DNA of 43,983 nt, taken from NCBI GenBank assembly GCA_910576855.1, contig CAJTJP010000026.1, forward strand, positions 1-43,983. Reading direction: 5' to 3'. Both the position numbers and the translations under genes were made by a program. The notes beneath the pieces are model-generated. The model did not search any database, had not been told where the DNA came from, and was given only the letters and a program-made list of their open reading frames with translations. Positions 8,488-17,580 of the stretch are shown piece after piece (positions within the stretch are counted from its first letter, which is position 1; each line of letters opens with the position of its first letter). Origin of the DNA: Erysipelotrichales bacterium. GTDB taxonomy: Bacteria > Bacillota_I > Bacilli_A > Erysipelotrichales > Erysipelotrichaceae.

Positions 8488-10626
8488 ATGGAAGAAAATA
8501 AAAAAGTGAATGAGCAGATAAAAAAAATGCAAACGAACAGTGAGGCAAAGGCACAGTCACCAAAGGCTGAGGCAACACAAGCAAATGAAAAGAAAGAAAC
8601 GGCTCCTAGGATAAATACAAAGCCACAGGAGGCAAAGATAGAAAAAAATACGACGGTAAAGGATGACAATATCAATTTTATTACAGCCGATAAAGAAAAC
8701 AAAACACAGACAAAGCACGTTAAGGCCGATGATGCAGAGATGAAACAAAGCGCTGATAACGAACAGAAAGCAGCGAAGCATGCCGCGAAGCCGATGGGCG
8801 ATGTTCATTGGAGTATGTACTTTGGCTGGGATATCGGTTTAGCTGTAATAATGGCCTTGTTGTCATGCCTTCTGATTTATCGAATTTATGATTTTTCAAT
8901 CGTATCCTTTCAATGGATCTGGAAAATCGCACTTGTATTCGTTATTATCAATATCATCTTTATTTTATTACTGCTGCTGAAAAAGCTGCCAAATTGGAGC
9001 ATTTGGCTTCGAAGAGCAGTCATCATATTGTTATGCTGCGGATTGTCCTACGGAAGCGTAGTTGTCAATAATCTTGAATCATCGCTGCAGGAAATTACTA
9101 AGCCTGAAACAGCGACAACGGTGAATGTCTCGTTGATTACCAAAAAGGATGGCGGAGCGAGAACCTTAGGTGATCTCAGCGGTAAAAAAATCGGTATTCA
9201 GAATGCGAATGATACCGCAAACAGCTCTTATGTCAAGGAACAGCTTAGTAAGGAAAGCGAATTAAAAAACGTCACTTATGTTGAAGAACTGGATTATGAA
9301 TCCTTATATAAAAAGCTGATCAGTGAGGATATCGATGCACTGATTATTACCGACTATTACTTTAAAACATTATTAAAGGATCACTATCCTACTATTGAGG
9401 ATGATATCTTTATTTTAAAGAGCTATCAAAAGGAAAGAGAAAACGATATTTCAACAAGCAATAAGGATATTCGCTATGAACCGTTTACTGTATATATCGC
9501 AGGTGTTGATGAAGGTGATGATCCATCCATTGATGCACGAAGTGATGTGAATATCGTATTGATGGTAAATCCGCTTGCGAACCACATTGAAATGGTGTCT
9601 ATCCCACGAGATGCCTTTGTTCCGAATCCGGCATTGAATTCTCATAATGATAAGCTGACTCATTTAGGTCTGAGCGGGATCAAAAACTCGATGAAAGGAA
9701 TTGAGGAAGTATTCGGTTTTGAAATCGATTATTATGTAAAGCTGAATTTCTTCTCAGTCATTGATATTGTAGATGCAATCGGCTTAATAGAGGTCGATGT
9801 ACCGATTTCCTTCTGTGAACAAGATGAACACCGTAGCTTTGCGAAGAAGGATTTGATTTGCTTAAACAAAGGCAAGCAAAAGTTGAACGGAAAACAGGCC
9901 TTGGCCTTTGCCCGTCATCGTAAGTCATACACGGATGTATTACGCGGAAAGGCTCAGCAGGAGGTTATCAAAGGAATTATCAATGTATTGACTACACCGA
10001 GCGGTGTCGCCAATATCAATAATGTTCTTTCCATCGCATCAAAGGCAGTCAGTACAAATATGCCGATGCAACAGGTCACAAACTTCGTATCGGCACAGCT
10101 TGATAATCTGAAGCCGTGGACGATTGAATCCATTATCTTAGAGAACGGCGCAGATGCTCGTCTTGTGACCGCCAGCATGCCGGGACAGGAATTATATGTA
10201 ATGCTGCTGAATCGTTTAGATGTACAGGTCGCATTTGATGCCTATCAGTCAATGCTGAATCAGATGCAGTTTAATGCCTTCAGCTTCCGTCTTGATTCCC
10301 TGAATCAGAATAAAGCACAGATTCCTAATAACGATCATGTTGTTTGGGCAGGATCAAATGTCAACAGCTATAAGTTGAATGAGCCGGTAAAAACACCGGA
10401 AACAAATACACCGACCAAGCCGTCGGAAGAAAAGCCGAAGCCGGATGAAACAACACCGGAAAAACCGGTAACACCGCAGCCTGAGGAACCTGATACACCG
10501 GCAAATCCGACACCGGACGTTCCGGAGCAGCCGGAGGATCCTAATCCGCAGCCACCGAATCCCGATGTTCCGACAACACCGGAGCAACCGGACGGAGGGA
10601 ACGGCGAAACTGCTTCGAATGAGTAA
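8488..10626 (+). CDS. LCP family protein with charged cytoplasmic and proline-rich outer tails
   Basis: 712 residues. A cytoplasmic N-terminal region of about 107 residues is rich in K, E, Q, A and T and likely disordered. Three membrane segments follow (about 110-130, 138-160, 170-190). The accessory domain ('TLGDLSGKKIGIQNAND') and an LCP domain with SIPRDAF, NDKLTHLGLSG, SVIDIVDAIG and LNGKQALAFARHRK come next. The usual second arginine of R-x-R-x-QQ is lysine here (LRGKAQQ). The last about 90 residues are P/T/E-rich (PEQPEDPNPQPPNP), typical of a wall-spanning tail. The LCP core parallels the upstream gene, so the two are paralogues. It should act outside the membrane in attaching wall polymers; the different tails suggest a different location or partner. 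Confidence 0.9.
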   Translation: MEENKKVNEQIKKMQTNSEAKAQSPKAEATQANEKKETAPRINTKPQEAKIEKNTTVKDDNINFITADKENKTQTKHVKADDAEMKQSADNEQKAAKHAAKPMGDVHWSMYFGWDIGLAVIMALLSCLLIYRIYDFSIVSFQWIWKIALVFVIINIIFILLLLLKKLPNWSIWLRRAVIILLCCGLSYGSVVVNNLESSLQEITKPETATTVNVSLITKKDGGARTLGDLSGKKIGIQNANDTANSSYVKEQLSKESELKNVTYVEELDYESLYKKLISEDIDALIITDYYFKTLLKDHYPTIEDDIFILKSYQKERENDISTSNKDIRYEPFTVYIAGVDEGDDPSIDARSDVNIVLMVNPLANHIEMVSIPRDAFVPNPALNSHNDKLTHLGLSGIKNSMKGIEEVFGFEIDYYVKLNFFSVIDIVDAIGLIEVDVPISFCEQDEHRSFAKKDLICLNKGKQKLNGKQALAFARHRKSYTDVLRGKAQQEVIKGIINVLTTPSGVANINNVLSIASKAVSTNMPMQQVTNFVSAQLDNLKPWTIESIILENGADARLVTASMPGQELYVMLLNRLDVQVAFDAYQSMLNQMQFNAFSFRLDSLNQNKAQIPNNDHVVWAGSNVNSYKLNEPVKTPETNTPTKPSEEKPKPDETTPEKPVTPQPEEPDTPANPTPDVPEQPEDPNPQPPNPDVPTTPEQPDGGNGETASNE

Positions 10627-10653
10627 AAAAAAACAGCGATCGCTGTTTTTTTT
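10626..10653. terminator. Bidirectional terminator between convergent genes
   Basis: Perfect palindrome CAGCGATCGCTG (10634-10645) flanked by nine A on one side and eight T on the other. It serves the second LCP gene on the plus strand and the convergent 410-residue gene on the minus strand, whose stop codon overlaps its edge. Confidence 0.9.
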
Positions 10654-11884
10654 ATGCCTGTGTATCTGCATTGCTTTTTTTCTGATAAGAAATTGCTTGA
10701 AGCCGCTGAATCAATTCAGCTTTATCAGCTTCATCTAATACAATAAGTTGAACAGATAAATATTCTTGATTGCACTCCAACAATGCCTCAATCAGGATAT
10801 GATCCTCCTGTGGCATACAAACAGCGGCGCCGCTCACCTCCTGTTGCGACCACTGAAGCACCTCACCATATATTTCCCATTCCTGTGCCTGTTTCACCAC
10901 AGAGATTGATTCATTGACTGCACCGAAGCGATACATCCACTTCCAAGGATCATTCTCGTTTTCATACGGCGCAATCAGACAACAAATCTCATTTCGATAA
11001 TCATAGCTTTTTTCACAGAAGCCGTTTGCCGGTATACTCCAGTTTCCATAACGATATTCTACAATATCATGACGATATCCGATTTTAAACGGACAATTCA
11101 TCGCTGTGGCATCATCCAGTCCTTTCTTGCGCCCTCTAAGCGTACATAAGCAGAGATATTCATTAACCGGAAGCGGTAGTTCTTTATCCTTTTCATAGGC
11201 GATTTCTAATAAATCAAGTATCGTATCCGTCTGTTTTTTCGTATCCTCATTCATATTAGAATACTGAAAGCGGCATTCCTTCCATAATAAATTCAAAGCC
11301 GCATTGCGATAATAAAGCGCGTCTCTTTCCAAGTGATTCCAAATAAAGAAGTAATCAGCTAATTCATTCACATCTGTTTCATAAAAATCCTTCACCTTTA
11401 TATAGCCGAGCGGTGTAACAACACTACCCTCTTTATACTTTGGCTGATAATAATCAACAAGCGGCCAAGAAATACAAAGCTCCTCATCACTGCCTTCATG
11501 CCGCTTCACAAAAGCCGCAATATCAGACAGCCAACGATGGAAAATCCCATATTTTAAATGTTCAAAGTTTTGTTGCTCATAATAACCGGTAGGATCACTT
11601 GCTGTAAGTGCGAGTGGGCTTTTATCTTGAAGCTGATGAAAGAAACTGCATATAAAGGCATGAAAGCCCGGTCCCGCAACATTTGTTTGTGCGCAGATGC
11701 TTAAAAACAGGTTCTCACAGCTGATTTCAATATAGCCCTCAGGACAAACCTCAATAAATGCACTGTCCTCATAGATTTCCATTTTCATCTGATTTTGAAT
11801 TGCGATTTCCTGAATGAATTTCATATATCCTTCAAAATCTTTTTCTTCCTCTAATGTTCCCTCAAGCATTACTTCGATTGCCAT
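10652..11884 (-). CDS. Conserved-looking protein of unknown function (410 aa)
   Basis: I do not recognise this family. The ATG at 11884 is preferred over the in-frame GTG nine bases upstream, because AGAAAGGGTG sits at the right distance. There is no signal peptide or membrane segment, so it is probably cytoplasmic. The composition is acidic and rich in aromatic residues. Visible blocks are GPGFHAFICSFFHQL near 75-90, a YYQPKYKEGSVVTPLGYIKVKDFYETDVNELADYFFIWN stretch near 170, and ENDPWKWMYRFGAVN near 310. A DUF4299- or SUKH-like immunity fold was considered, but no motif supports it. It is followed by a terminator shared with the LCP gene and is separate from the lipoprotein gene upstream of it. 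Confidence 0.65.
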   Translation of the reverse strand: MAIEVMLEGTLEEEKDFEGYMKFIQEIAIQNQMKMEIYEDSAFIEVCPEGYIEISCENLFLSICAQTNVAGPGFHAFICSFFHQLQDKSPLALTASDPTGYYEQQNFEHLKYGIFHRWLSDIAAFVKRHEGSDEELCISWPLVDYYQPKYKEGSVVTPLGYIKVKDFYETDVNELADYFFIWNHLERDALYYRNAALNLLWKECRFQYSNMNEDTKKQTDTILDLLEIAYEKDKELPLPVNEYLCLCTLRGRKKGLDDATAMNCPFKIGYRHDIVEYRYGNWSIPANGFCEKSYDYRNEICCLIAPYENENDPWKWMYRFGAVNESISVVKQAQEWEIYGEVLQWSQQEVSGAAVCMPQEDHILIEALLECNQEYLSVQLIVLDEADKAELIQRLQAISYQKKSNADTQA

Positions 11885-11942
11885 AAATAACACCCTTTCT
11901 GTTCCGTAAATGAAAACGCTCTGTCCGAGCGCTCATTGATAT

Positions 11943-12563
11943 TTATGCTTCTTGCGGATCCTCTACCGCAATTACTCGATATACGCCATCCATATTGATT
12001 ACTTGAATGGTCATATTCGTTTTCATGCCGTCTGCCGGCAGCTTGCTGTCTGCGTACTTCAATACGAGTGAGACTTCATAGCCCTCATACGTCTTTTCAT
12101 AATATGTAACCTCTGCAGGCTCTACAGTGCCGACCTCATGCATAATAACATTCGGTAAATCATCCTTACTGTATTGAGATACTACCGTCGCATAATTATT
12201 GTAGTAATGATAGATCGCATATTCCTTAAAATCCTTCACCTCGTCCTTAGGTAAAAAGGTCAAACCACCGATATCCTCTTTTCCCGATTTTTGATAGAGT
12301 GAAAAGAATTCATATGCGAAATTTACTGCGACAAGCTCGGCAACCTTGCTTTTATCCGCATTGCTGTTCAGTGCCTTGCTTAATTCATTGAACACCTTGA
12401 TTTGTTCCTGTGTCGCATTTTTCGGTGAATCATACACTGCGTTTTCCACAAGACTCACCTCTGTTTTTTTATTCTCCTCTGCCTTGTCCTTGGAACAGCC
12501 GCTCATAATACATAATAAGCCGACAAAAAGACAAAGCACAGCGCTTCTCAAATATTTTTTCAT
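11943..12563 (-). CDS. Lipoprotein of unknown function
   Basis: 206 residues from the ATG at 12563, which is preceded by GGAGG; the longer open frame upstream has no ribosome site and lacks a signal peptide at its start. Residues 1-24 are a lipoprotein signal with lipobox IMSGC, then a charged linker (SKDKAEENKKTE). The mature part has an alpha-helical start (QEQIKVFNELSKALN) and a C-terminal half of beta strands (YEVSLVLKYADSKLP, MTIQVINMDGVYRVIAVED). This layout is like NTF2-type or DUF4829-type secreted lipoproteins, but the family is not certain. It follows the alanyl-tRNA editing gene and may have its own promoter. Confidence 0.8.
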   Translation of the reverse strand: MKKYLRSAVLCLFVGLLCIMSGCSKDKAEENKKTEVSLVENAVYDSPKNATQEQIKVFNELSKALNSNADKSKVAELVAVNFAYEFFSLYQKSGKEDIGGLTFLPKDEVKDFKEYAIYHYYNNYATVVSQYSKDDLPNVIMHEVGTVEPAEVTYYEKTYEGYEVSLVLKYADSKLPADGMKTNMTIQVINMDGVYRVIAVEDPQEA

Positions 12564-12590
12564 AATCAACCTCCGTAAAAGCTTACTATT

Positions 12591-12599
12591 AGTATACCA
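12591..12599 (-). promoter_or_regulatory. Extended -10 element before the lipoprotein gene
   Basis: On the minus strand TGG-TATACT lies 28 bases before the lipoprotein start codon. It has the TGn extension that often compensates for a poor -35 element; no good -35 is seen 17 bases upstream, inside the end of the previous gene. Confidence 0.5.
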
Positions 12600-12604
12600 T
12601 ATTT

Positions 12605-13768
12605 TTAAATTTTTTGTATCGTTTTTACGTAATCTGATAATGCTTTTGTATAAACCCCGCCGCCTTGAGACAGCCACTCATTCCCCCCGCCGTTTAATTC
12701 AAAACGCTCCGCAAGCTCCTTAAACAATGCTTTACAATCACCGTCGCTGTCCTTCGGTGCCGCAACCGCTACATGACATTTATCGAACAGCTTCGCCAAC
12801 AGCACACACGGTCTATGATGCTCCGATGAGATATACTGCGCCAGCTGCACAAGCGATTTTACATCGATATCATCAAATTCATAGGTAAGCAATTCAGTTT
12901 CATTCTGCATCAGCTTTTCCGTAAACAACGTAAAGTATTTTTGCTTCCATAGAATAATATCGCGGCTCAATGCTTTTTGTTCATTCATCAGTTTATTGAT
13001 TCCCGTATTCAGATACAAATGAGACAATGCCAATGTCTGACTTGCTTCATTTAATACCTTATAACGCCTGCTTACACTGTCTAAAAGCTGATCGCCGCAA
13101 ATGTATTTCACCTTATAGCCGCGTGAAGTTTTTTCATAACCACTGATATAAACCATCTGTAAGTAACGAAGACTCGGTACATGCATACAGCCGCATAAAT
13201 TATAGTCTAAAGAGCCGATACGCACAACTCTCAGTTCATCATGATTCAGCTTTTCAGCCGGCGCATGACTCACAGCCTCACTTCTTGACGGATACTGAAT
13301 GCTGACCTCTAAATCATCACGTATCAAGCCGTTACAGAGCACCATCAGCTCATTTGCCATTTTATCATTAAAGCTTTCTAAATTAAATTCAATTTCATTT
13401 TCATCATCACCGACATGGTGAGAAAGTGTTTCCACCTTATAAACATTGCACAGTAATGCACTGATCAAATGCTGTGCCGTATGTATTTGACATTTACGAA
13501 AGCGCTCATGCAGATTGATACTCATAAAAGCTGCATCACCCACCTGCATTTCAATATCCATTAAATGCCATTGCTTATTATCCTTCAGTTTGATATCGAG
13601 TACCTCACTGCCGTTGATAACACCGATATCGCTTGCCATACCACCCTGCTTTCTGAAAAAAACAGTTTCCTTGAACGCATACCAATATAAATTTTGTTCC
13701 TGCTCTACATCGGTTACGGTTGTATTTAATTCGGTTAAAAAACAATTATCTAATAATTTATTAATCAT
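12605..13768 (-). CDS. Alanyl-tRNA editing protein (AlaX-type, with DHHA1 domain)
   Basis: 387 residues from the ATG at 13768 (GGGAGG upstream). It hydrolyses mischarged Ser- or Gly-tRNA(Ala). The editing domain carries the zinc/active-site pair HTAQHLISA (H-x3-H) near 98 and CGCMH (C-x3-H) near 193, as in the AlaRS editing domain and AlaX proteins. The C-terminal DHHA1 domain ends with GGGNEWLSQGGG near 370, matching the glycine-rich tRNA-binding motif of AlaRS C-termini. The length fits AlaX-2/long forms that keep DHHA1. There is no aminoacylation domain, so it works only in trans. The lipoprotein gene follows 41 bases downstream. Confidence 0.85.
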   Translation of the reverse strand: MINKLLDNCFLTELNTTVTDVEQEQNLYWYAFKETVFFRKQGGMASDIGVINGSEVLDIKLKDNKQWHLMDIEMQVGDAAFMSINLHERFRKCQIHTAQHLISALLCNVYKVETLSHHVGDDENEIEFNLESFNDKMANELMVLCNGLIRDDLEVSIQYPSRSEAVSHAPAEKLNHDELRVVRIGSLDYNLCGCMHVPSLRYLQMVYISGYEKTSRGYKVKYICGDQLLDSVSRRYKVLNEASQTLALSHLYLNTGINKLMNEQKALSRDIILWKQKYFTLFTEKLMQNETELLTYEFDDIDVKSLVQLAQYISSEHHRPCVLLAKLFDKCHVAVAAPKDSDGDCKALFKELAERFELNGGGNEWLSQGGGVYTKALSDYVKTIQKI

Positions 13769-13858
13769 CAAATTCCTCCCAATCTATTCTTATTAATCAT
13801 TGTATCACATTTTTCATTGTTTTTGTTGTATAAGCAACGGTAAAAGTATGTGAAATCA

Positions 13859-13867
13859 TGTTATAAT
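13859..13867 (+). promoter_or_regulatory. Extended -10 element of the methyltransferase gene
   Basis: TGT-TATAAT forms an extended -10 (TGn-TATAAT). The -35 region 17 bases upstream is poor. The start codon at 13927 is preceded by ATAGGAG. Confidence 0.6.
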
Positions 13868-13926
13868 ATAAGACGAAGCAAAAAAACAGATGAAATATTG
13901 ATAAATCTATAAGATAGGAGCAATTT

Positions 13927-14802
13927 ATGAATCAAGTAGCAAATAACTGGTTAGATTACGAGTGCATCGATACCGGAAATAAAGAAAAATTGGAGCGTTG
14001 GGGCAATATTGTATTACGCCGTCCCGATCCGCAGGTTCTGTGGCCGATCGCTGATGAGGATGAAGCGTGGAAAAAAGCACATGCGCGATATCATCGTTCA
14101 AAAAGCGGCGGCGGTCATTGGGAATTTTTAAAAAAGCTGCCTGAGCACTGGACTGTCAGCTATCAGGATCTATGCTTTAAGGTAGCCCCTACCGGTTTTA
14201 AGCATACCGGCTTATTTCCCGAACAGGCGGCAAATTGGGATTTTATGATGAAGCAGATCAAAAGCACCGATAAAGAAATCCGTGTTTTGAATTTATTTGC
14301 CTACAGCGGCGGGGCAACAATGGCCTGTGCCAAGGCAGGTGCCGCTGAGGTCGTACACGTTGATGCCAGTAAGGGCATGGTTGCGTGGGCCAAGGAAAAT
14401 ATGCAGCTGTCTAAGCTGACAGATCGTAAGATTCGCTTTATTGTCGATGATGTATTAAAGTTTGTTGCGCGGGAAAAAAGGCGCGGCAGAACATATCACG
14501 CAATCATCATGGACCCGCCGAGCTACGGCCGCGGACCAAACGGTGAAATGTGGAAAATTGAGGAACAGCTCATACCGCTGATTCAAGCCTGCTTGGATAT
14601 TCTTGATGACGATCCGTTGTTCTTTCTTGTGAATTCTTATACGACTGGGTTTTCCTCAACTGTTTTATATAATATACTGAATCATCTGTTGCTTAACAAA
14701 TATCCGAACGGAACGATTGAAGCAGGTGAAATGAATTTACCGATTACAAAAACAAAGACGCTGCTTCCTTGCGGTATCTATGGCAGATGGGTAAAAAAAT
14801 AA
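13927..14802 (+). CDS. SAM-dependent methyltransferase, COG1092 (RlmI/RlmK-like)
   Basis: 291 residues. The class I methyltransferase fold shows motif I as VLNLFAYSGGATMACAKAGA near 119-138, an acidic loop VHVDASKGMVAWAKEN, and motif IV IMDPPSYGRG near 196. The family modifies 23S rRNA. The N-terminal PUA domain of E. coli RlmI is absent; about 100 other residues take its place. The motif VI position reads FFLVNSYTTGFSS and has no cysteine, although m5C-forming enzymes use a cysteine there. The sequence therefore fits an RlmK-like or unassigned rRNA base methyltransferase better than an m5C enzyme. The gene stands alone and ends in a terminator shared with mgtE. Confidence 0.8.
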   Translation: MNQVANNWLDYECIDTGNKEKLERWGNIVLRRPDPQVLWPIADEDEAWKKAHARYHRSKSGGGHWEFLKKLPEHWTVSYQDLCFKVAPTGFKHTGLFPEQAANWDFMMKQIKSTDKEIRVLNLFAYSGGATMACAKAGAAEVVHVDASKGMVAWAKENMQLSKLTDRKIRFIVDDVLKFVAREKRRGRTYHAIIMDPPSYGRGPNGEMWKIEEQLIPLIQACLDILDDDPLFFLVNSYTTGFSSTVLYNILNHLLLNKYPNGTIEAGEMNLPITKTKTLLPCGIYGRWVKK

Positions 14803-14859
14803 CGGCTTTGACGTAAGTGAAATTCTTAAGGAATGACACATACGCTAAAGCCGTTTTTC
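14801..14859. terminator. Bidirectional terminator between the methyltransferase gene and mgtE
   Basis: AACGGCTTT (14801-14809) pairs with AAAGCCGTT (14847-14855), followed by T-rich sequence on the plus strand and by ATTTTTTT on the minus strand. The long loop holds a second small palindrome, ATTCTTAAGGAAT. It serves two convergent genes. Confidence 0.75.
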
Positions 14860-14869
14860 TTGTTTTTGT

Positions 14870-16225
14870 TTACAGCACGAAATGAACGGTGAGCTGAAAA
14901 TAAACCATCAAGCTCATTGCGTCAACTAATGTCGTTATCAACGGCCCTGCCATAACGGCCGGATCCAAATGCAGCTTTTCAGCCACCACCGGAAGCGTAC
15001 AGCCGACCATTTTAGCCAAAGCGACGGTGATAAAAACCGTTGCGCTGACTACAAGTGAAATTGTGATATCTGTTTCTCCCATAAAGAGTAAAATCCGAAG
15101 GAAATTCACGATTCCCATGATCGTACCGCAAATCGCCGCTATTCTGATTTCCTTCCACCAGATTTTCAGCATATCCTTTGCCGATAATTCACCGGTTGCC
15201 AGAGCGCGGATCACCATCGTACTGGCTTGATTTCCGGCATTTCCGGCAGCGTCCATCAGCATCGGTATAAAAATCGACAGCGTGACATTCGCAGCTAAGA
15301 CTTCCTCATAGCCTGACATGATATATCCGGTAAAGGTCGCAGATATCATCAGTATCAAAAGCCAAACGATTCTTGACTTAGCCATTTCCAAAACACCTGT
15401 CTCCAAATAGGTCTTATCGATCGGCGCAATCGCATTCATTTTATGAATATCCTCAGTTGCCTCCTCATGAATGACATCGATGATATCATCAACGGTAACA
15501 ATTCCGACCAAACAGGAGTCATTATTCACGACCGGAATTACCGTTAAGTCGTATTTTTCAAACAGCTTTGCGACATCCTCTTGATCATCATCAGTTTTCA
15601 CCATGACAAGATCGCTGTCCATCAGCTCACTGATTTCCTCATTCAACGACGAAAGCACAATATTTCGCATCGTAATCACACCGCGCAATACCTTACGATT
15701 ATCCGTTATATAACAGTAATTGATCGTTTCGGCTTCTTTTCCCTGTTCACGAATTTTCATCAATGCATCTGCGACAGTATCCTTTTCCTTTAACACCACA
15801 TAGTTGGTGGACATGATAGAGCCGGCACTGTTTTCCTCGTAGCTTAACAATCGATTCAGCTCTACTCGCTGCTTGGGACTTGCGCTCTGCAGCACATGCT
15901 TCACAATATTCGCCGGCAGATCCTCAATAAACTCTAAAATATCATCATCGTACAGCGCATCCAGCATTTCCTGAATCTGCGGTCCGGTAAACAGCTGAAT
16001 CAAGGTTTCCTGCTTATCATGCGGTAAATATGCAAATATTTCTGAGGTTTGATCCTTTTTTAATGTCTTAAAAAGAAATAAAGCCTCTTGCGGCTCTAAT
16101 TCACCGACCAATTCACTCATATCTACCACATTATGATCTTCGAATAATTCTCTGAGCTTGGCAATCTGTTTTGTTTCAATCAGCTGTTTTAAATCAGCTG
16201 CTTGTATATTTTCTGTTATTTCCAT
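14870..16225 (-). CDS. mgtE: Magnesium transporter MgtE
   Basis: 451 residues, the usual MgtE length. The cytoplasmic MgtE_N superhelix (about 20-128) contains the repeats FLFKTLKKDQTSEIFAYLPHDKQETLI and ILEFIEDLPANIVKHVLQSA. Two CBS domains follow (SIMSTNYVVLKEKDTVADAL near 132 and DLVMVKTDDDQEDVAKLFEKYDLTVIPVV near 198, ending VGIVTVDDIIDVI). Five membrane helices cover 275-451, with the ion-pore sequence SIFIPMLMDAAGNAGNQASTM. MgtE is a Mg2+ channel closed by Mg2+ binding to the cytoplasmic domains. No M-box riboswitch fits in the short leader, so control is probably at the protein level. Confidence 0.95.
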   Translation of the reverse strand: MEITENIQAADLKQLIETKQIAKLRELFEDHNVVDMSELVGELEPQEALFLFKTLKKDQTSEIFAYLPHDKQETLIQLFTGPQIQEMLDALYDDDILEFIEDLPANIVKHVLQSASPKQRVELNRLLSYEENSAGSIMSTNYVVLKEKDTVADALMKIREQGKEAETINYCYITDNRKVLRGVITMRNIVLSSLNEEISELMDSDLVMVKTDDDQEDVAKLFEKYDLTVIPVVNNDSCLVGIVTVDDIIDVIHEEATEDIHKMNAIAPIDKTYLETGVLEMAKSRIVWLLILMISATFTGYIMSGYEEVLAANVTLSIFIPMLMDAAGNAGNQASTMVIRALATGELSAKDMLKIWWKEIRIAAICGTIMGIVNFLRILLFMGETDITISLVVSATVFITVALAKMVGCTLPVVAEKLHLDPAVMAGPLITTLVDAMSLMVYFQLTVHFVL

Positions 16226-16308
16226 AAGCTCACATCCTATCTTATATATTTTACTATTTTTTTAATGAAATTAACAGGAAAAGTATCATTTTTATTCATT
16301 AATCAATT

Positions 16309-16337
16309 AAAAAAGCTCTTGAATTCAAACAAGAGCC
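16309..16337 (-). terminator. Terminator of the murF-ddl operon
   Basis: CAAGAGC (16330-16336) pairs with GCTCTTG (16315-16321). On the minus strand the stem is followed by TTTTTTAATTG. It lies about 50 bases after the ddl stop codon and separates ddl from mgtE. Confidence 0.85.
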
Positions 16338-16385
16338 TTAATCAAATAATGTTTACTGAAACAAGCTGTTATTTCCTAGGTAATA

Positions 16386-17534
16386 TTACTTTATCAACTT
16401 ACTTCCCGATGAAAACTGTGACAGCACGTTTGTCGCATAAGAGAAAATCATTTGTGATTGCTTACGCTGACGTTTTAACGTAAGCTGAATATATTCATCT
16501 AACAGCTGTGAAAAGGCAATGCCCTTCGGTTCAAATAAATAAAAGGATAAAGAGCCGGGAATCGTATTGATTTCATTGATATAGACTTTACCTGAAGTCG
16601 TATCCATCAGAAAGTCTATTCTGGCAATACCGAAGCCTCGCAACGCATGAAAGGTCTTTAATGCCAAAGCTTCTATTTCGCTCTGTAAGGCTTCGGAAAG
16701 TTCAGCCGGAATCAAACGCTTTGTCGAAACGATTCCTTTGCTTTTACCGTTGCCTTCGTATTTATCCTTATAGGATAGAATTTCATCACCCTTCAAGACT
16801 TCCTCAATACAGCTTGTTCTTGCGCTTTCCTCATCACCGAATACAGCGCAGTTAAATTCGCGCATTTCACTTAAGGCATGCTCAATAACGACATGCGTAT
16901 CATATTGAAAGGCATCATCGAGCGCCTCTTGAAGCTCATCCGTATTCTTTGCGATATGAATACCGATACTGGAGCCGAGTGTTGCCGGCTTGATAATCAC
17001 AGGCCAACCGATTTCCTCACAACGACTGCTCAGCTCTGAATCCGTAAACTGATTTTTTTCAAGTGAAAACCATTCTACAATCGGTTGTTTTTTGGCCGCA
17101 AGGATCTGCTTCATCAGCTCCTTATCCTGTCCGAGCACTGCGCCGCCGAGCTCACAGGCACAAAACGGAATTCCCAACATGCGAAGATAGCCCTGAAGCG
17201 TTCCGTCCTCACCATACGTACCGTGCATGATCGGCAGAATCAAATCAATGCTGATTTCCTTTTGAAACAGTGAGGTACTCTTTAATACGACCTTGTTTCC
17301 TTTTTTATACAGAGCAGTCGGTGATAGCTTTGCACATAGCTTATCTAAATCACGAAAGCTTTTTAAATCGCTTAAGATTTGACTGTGATACAGCTGATGA
17401 TCCTTTCCGATATAAATAGGTATGATATCATAGCGAGTGCGATCTAAATGATTCATCGCCTGAATTGCCGATAAGATACTGATTTCATGCTCCACCGTAG
17501 CTCCGCCGAATAATACGCCAAGCTGTAATTTCAT
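16386..17534 (-). CDS. ddl: D-alanine--D-alanine ligase
   Basis: 382 residues. ATP-grasp enzyme joining two D-alanines for the peptidoglycan stem peptide. Visible features are the N-terminal LFGGATVEHEISILSA, HGTYGEDGTLQGYLRMLGIPF, the ATP-binding lysine in PVIIKPATLGSSIGI (with the Ser of the SIG loop), the omega-loop SYKDKYEGNGKSKG, and the metal site RIDFLMDTTSGKVYINEINTIPGSLSFYLF. The KY in the omega loop favours D-alanine as second substrate, but D-serine use cannot be excluded by reading alone. A C-terminal tail of about 25 residues past the usual end is basic and serine-rich. Last gene of the hydrolase-murF-ddl operon; 46 bases separate it from murF. Confidence 0.93.
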   Translation of the reverse strand: MKLQLGVLFGGATVEHEISILSAIQAMNHLDRTRYDIIPIYIGKDHQLYHSQILSDLKSFRDLDKLCAKLSPTALYKKGNKVVLKSTSLFQKEISIDLILPIMHGTYGEDGTLQGYLRMLGIPFCACELGGAVLGQDKELMKQILAAKKQPIVEWFSLEKNQFTDSELSSRCEEIGWPVIIKPATLGSSIGIHIAKNTDELQEALDDAFQYDTHVVIEHALSEMREFNCAVFGDEESARTSCIEEVLKGDEILSYKDKYEGNGKSKGIVSTKRLIPAELSEALQSEIEALALKTFHALRGFGIARIDFLMDTTSGKVYINEINTIPGSLSFYLFEPKGIAFSQLLDEYIQLTLKRQRKQSQMIFSYATNVLSQFSSGSKLIK

Positions 17535-17580
17535 TCATCCACCGCCTTCACACATAGTCTATGCGTTTCACCTAAATCGG

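Noticed and set aside
16226-16308. M-box (magnesium) riboswitch upstream of mgtE
   Set aside because: Only about 83 bases separate the mgtE start from the preceding terminator, too short for an M-box, and no conserved elements are visible.
16386-17534. D-Ala-D-Lac or D-Ala-D-Ser ligase (vancomycin resistance type)
   Set aside because: The omega loop has KY as in ordinary Ddl enzymes and no vanX, vanH or racemase gene is nearby; D-Ser use was left open but not called.
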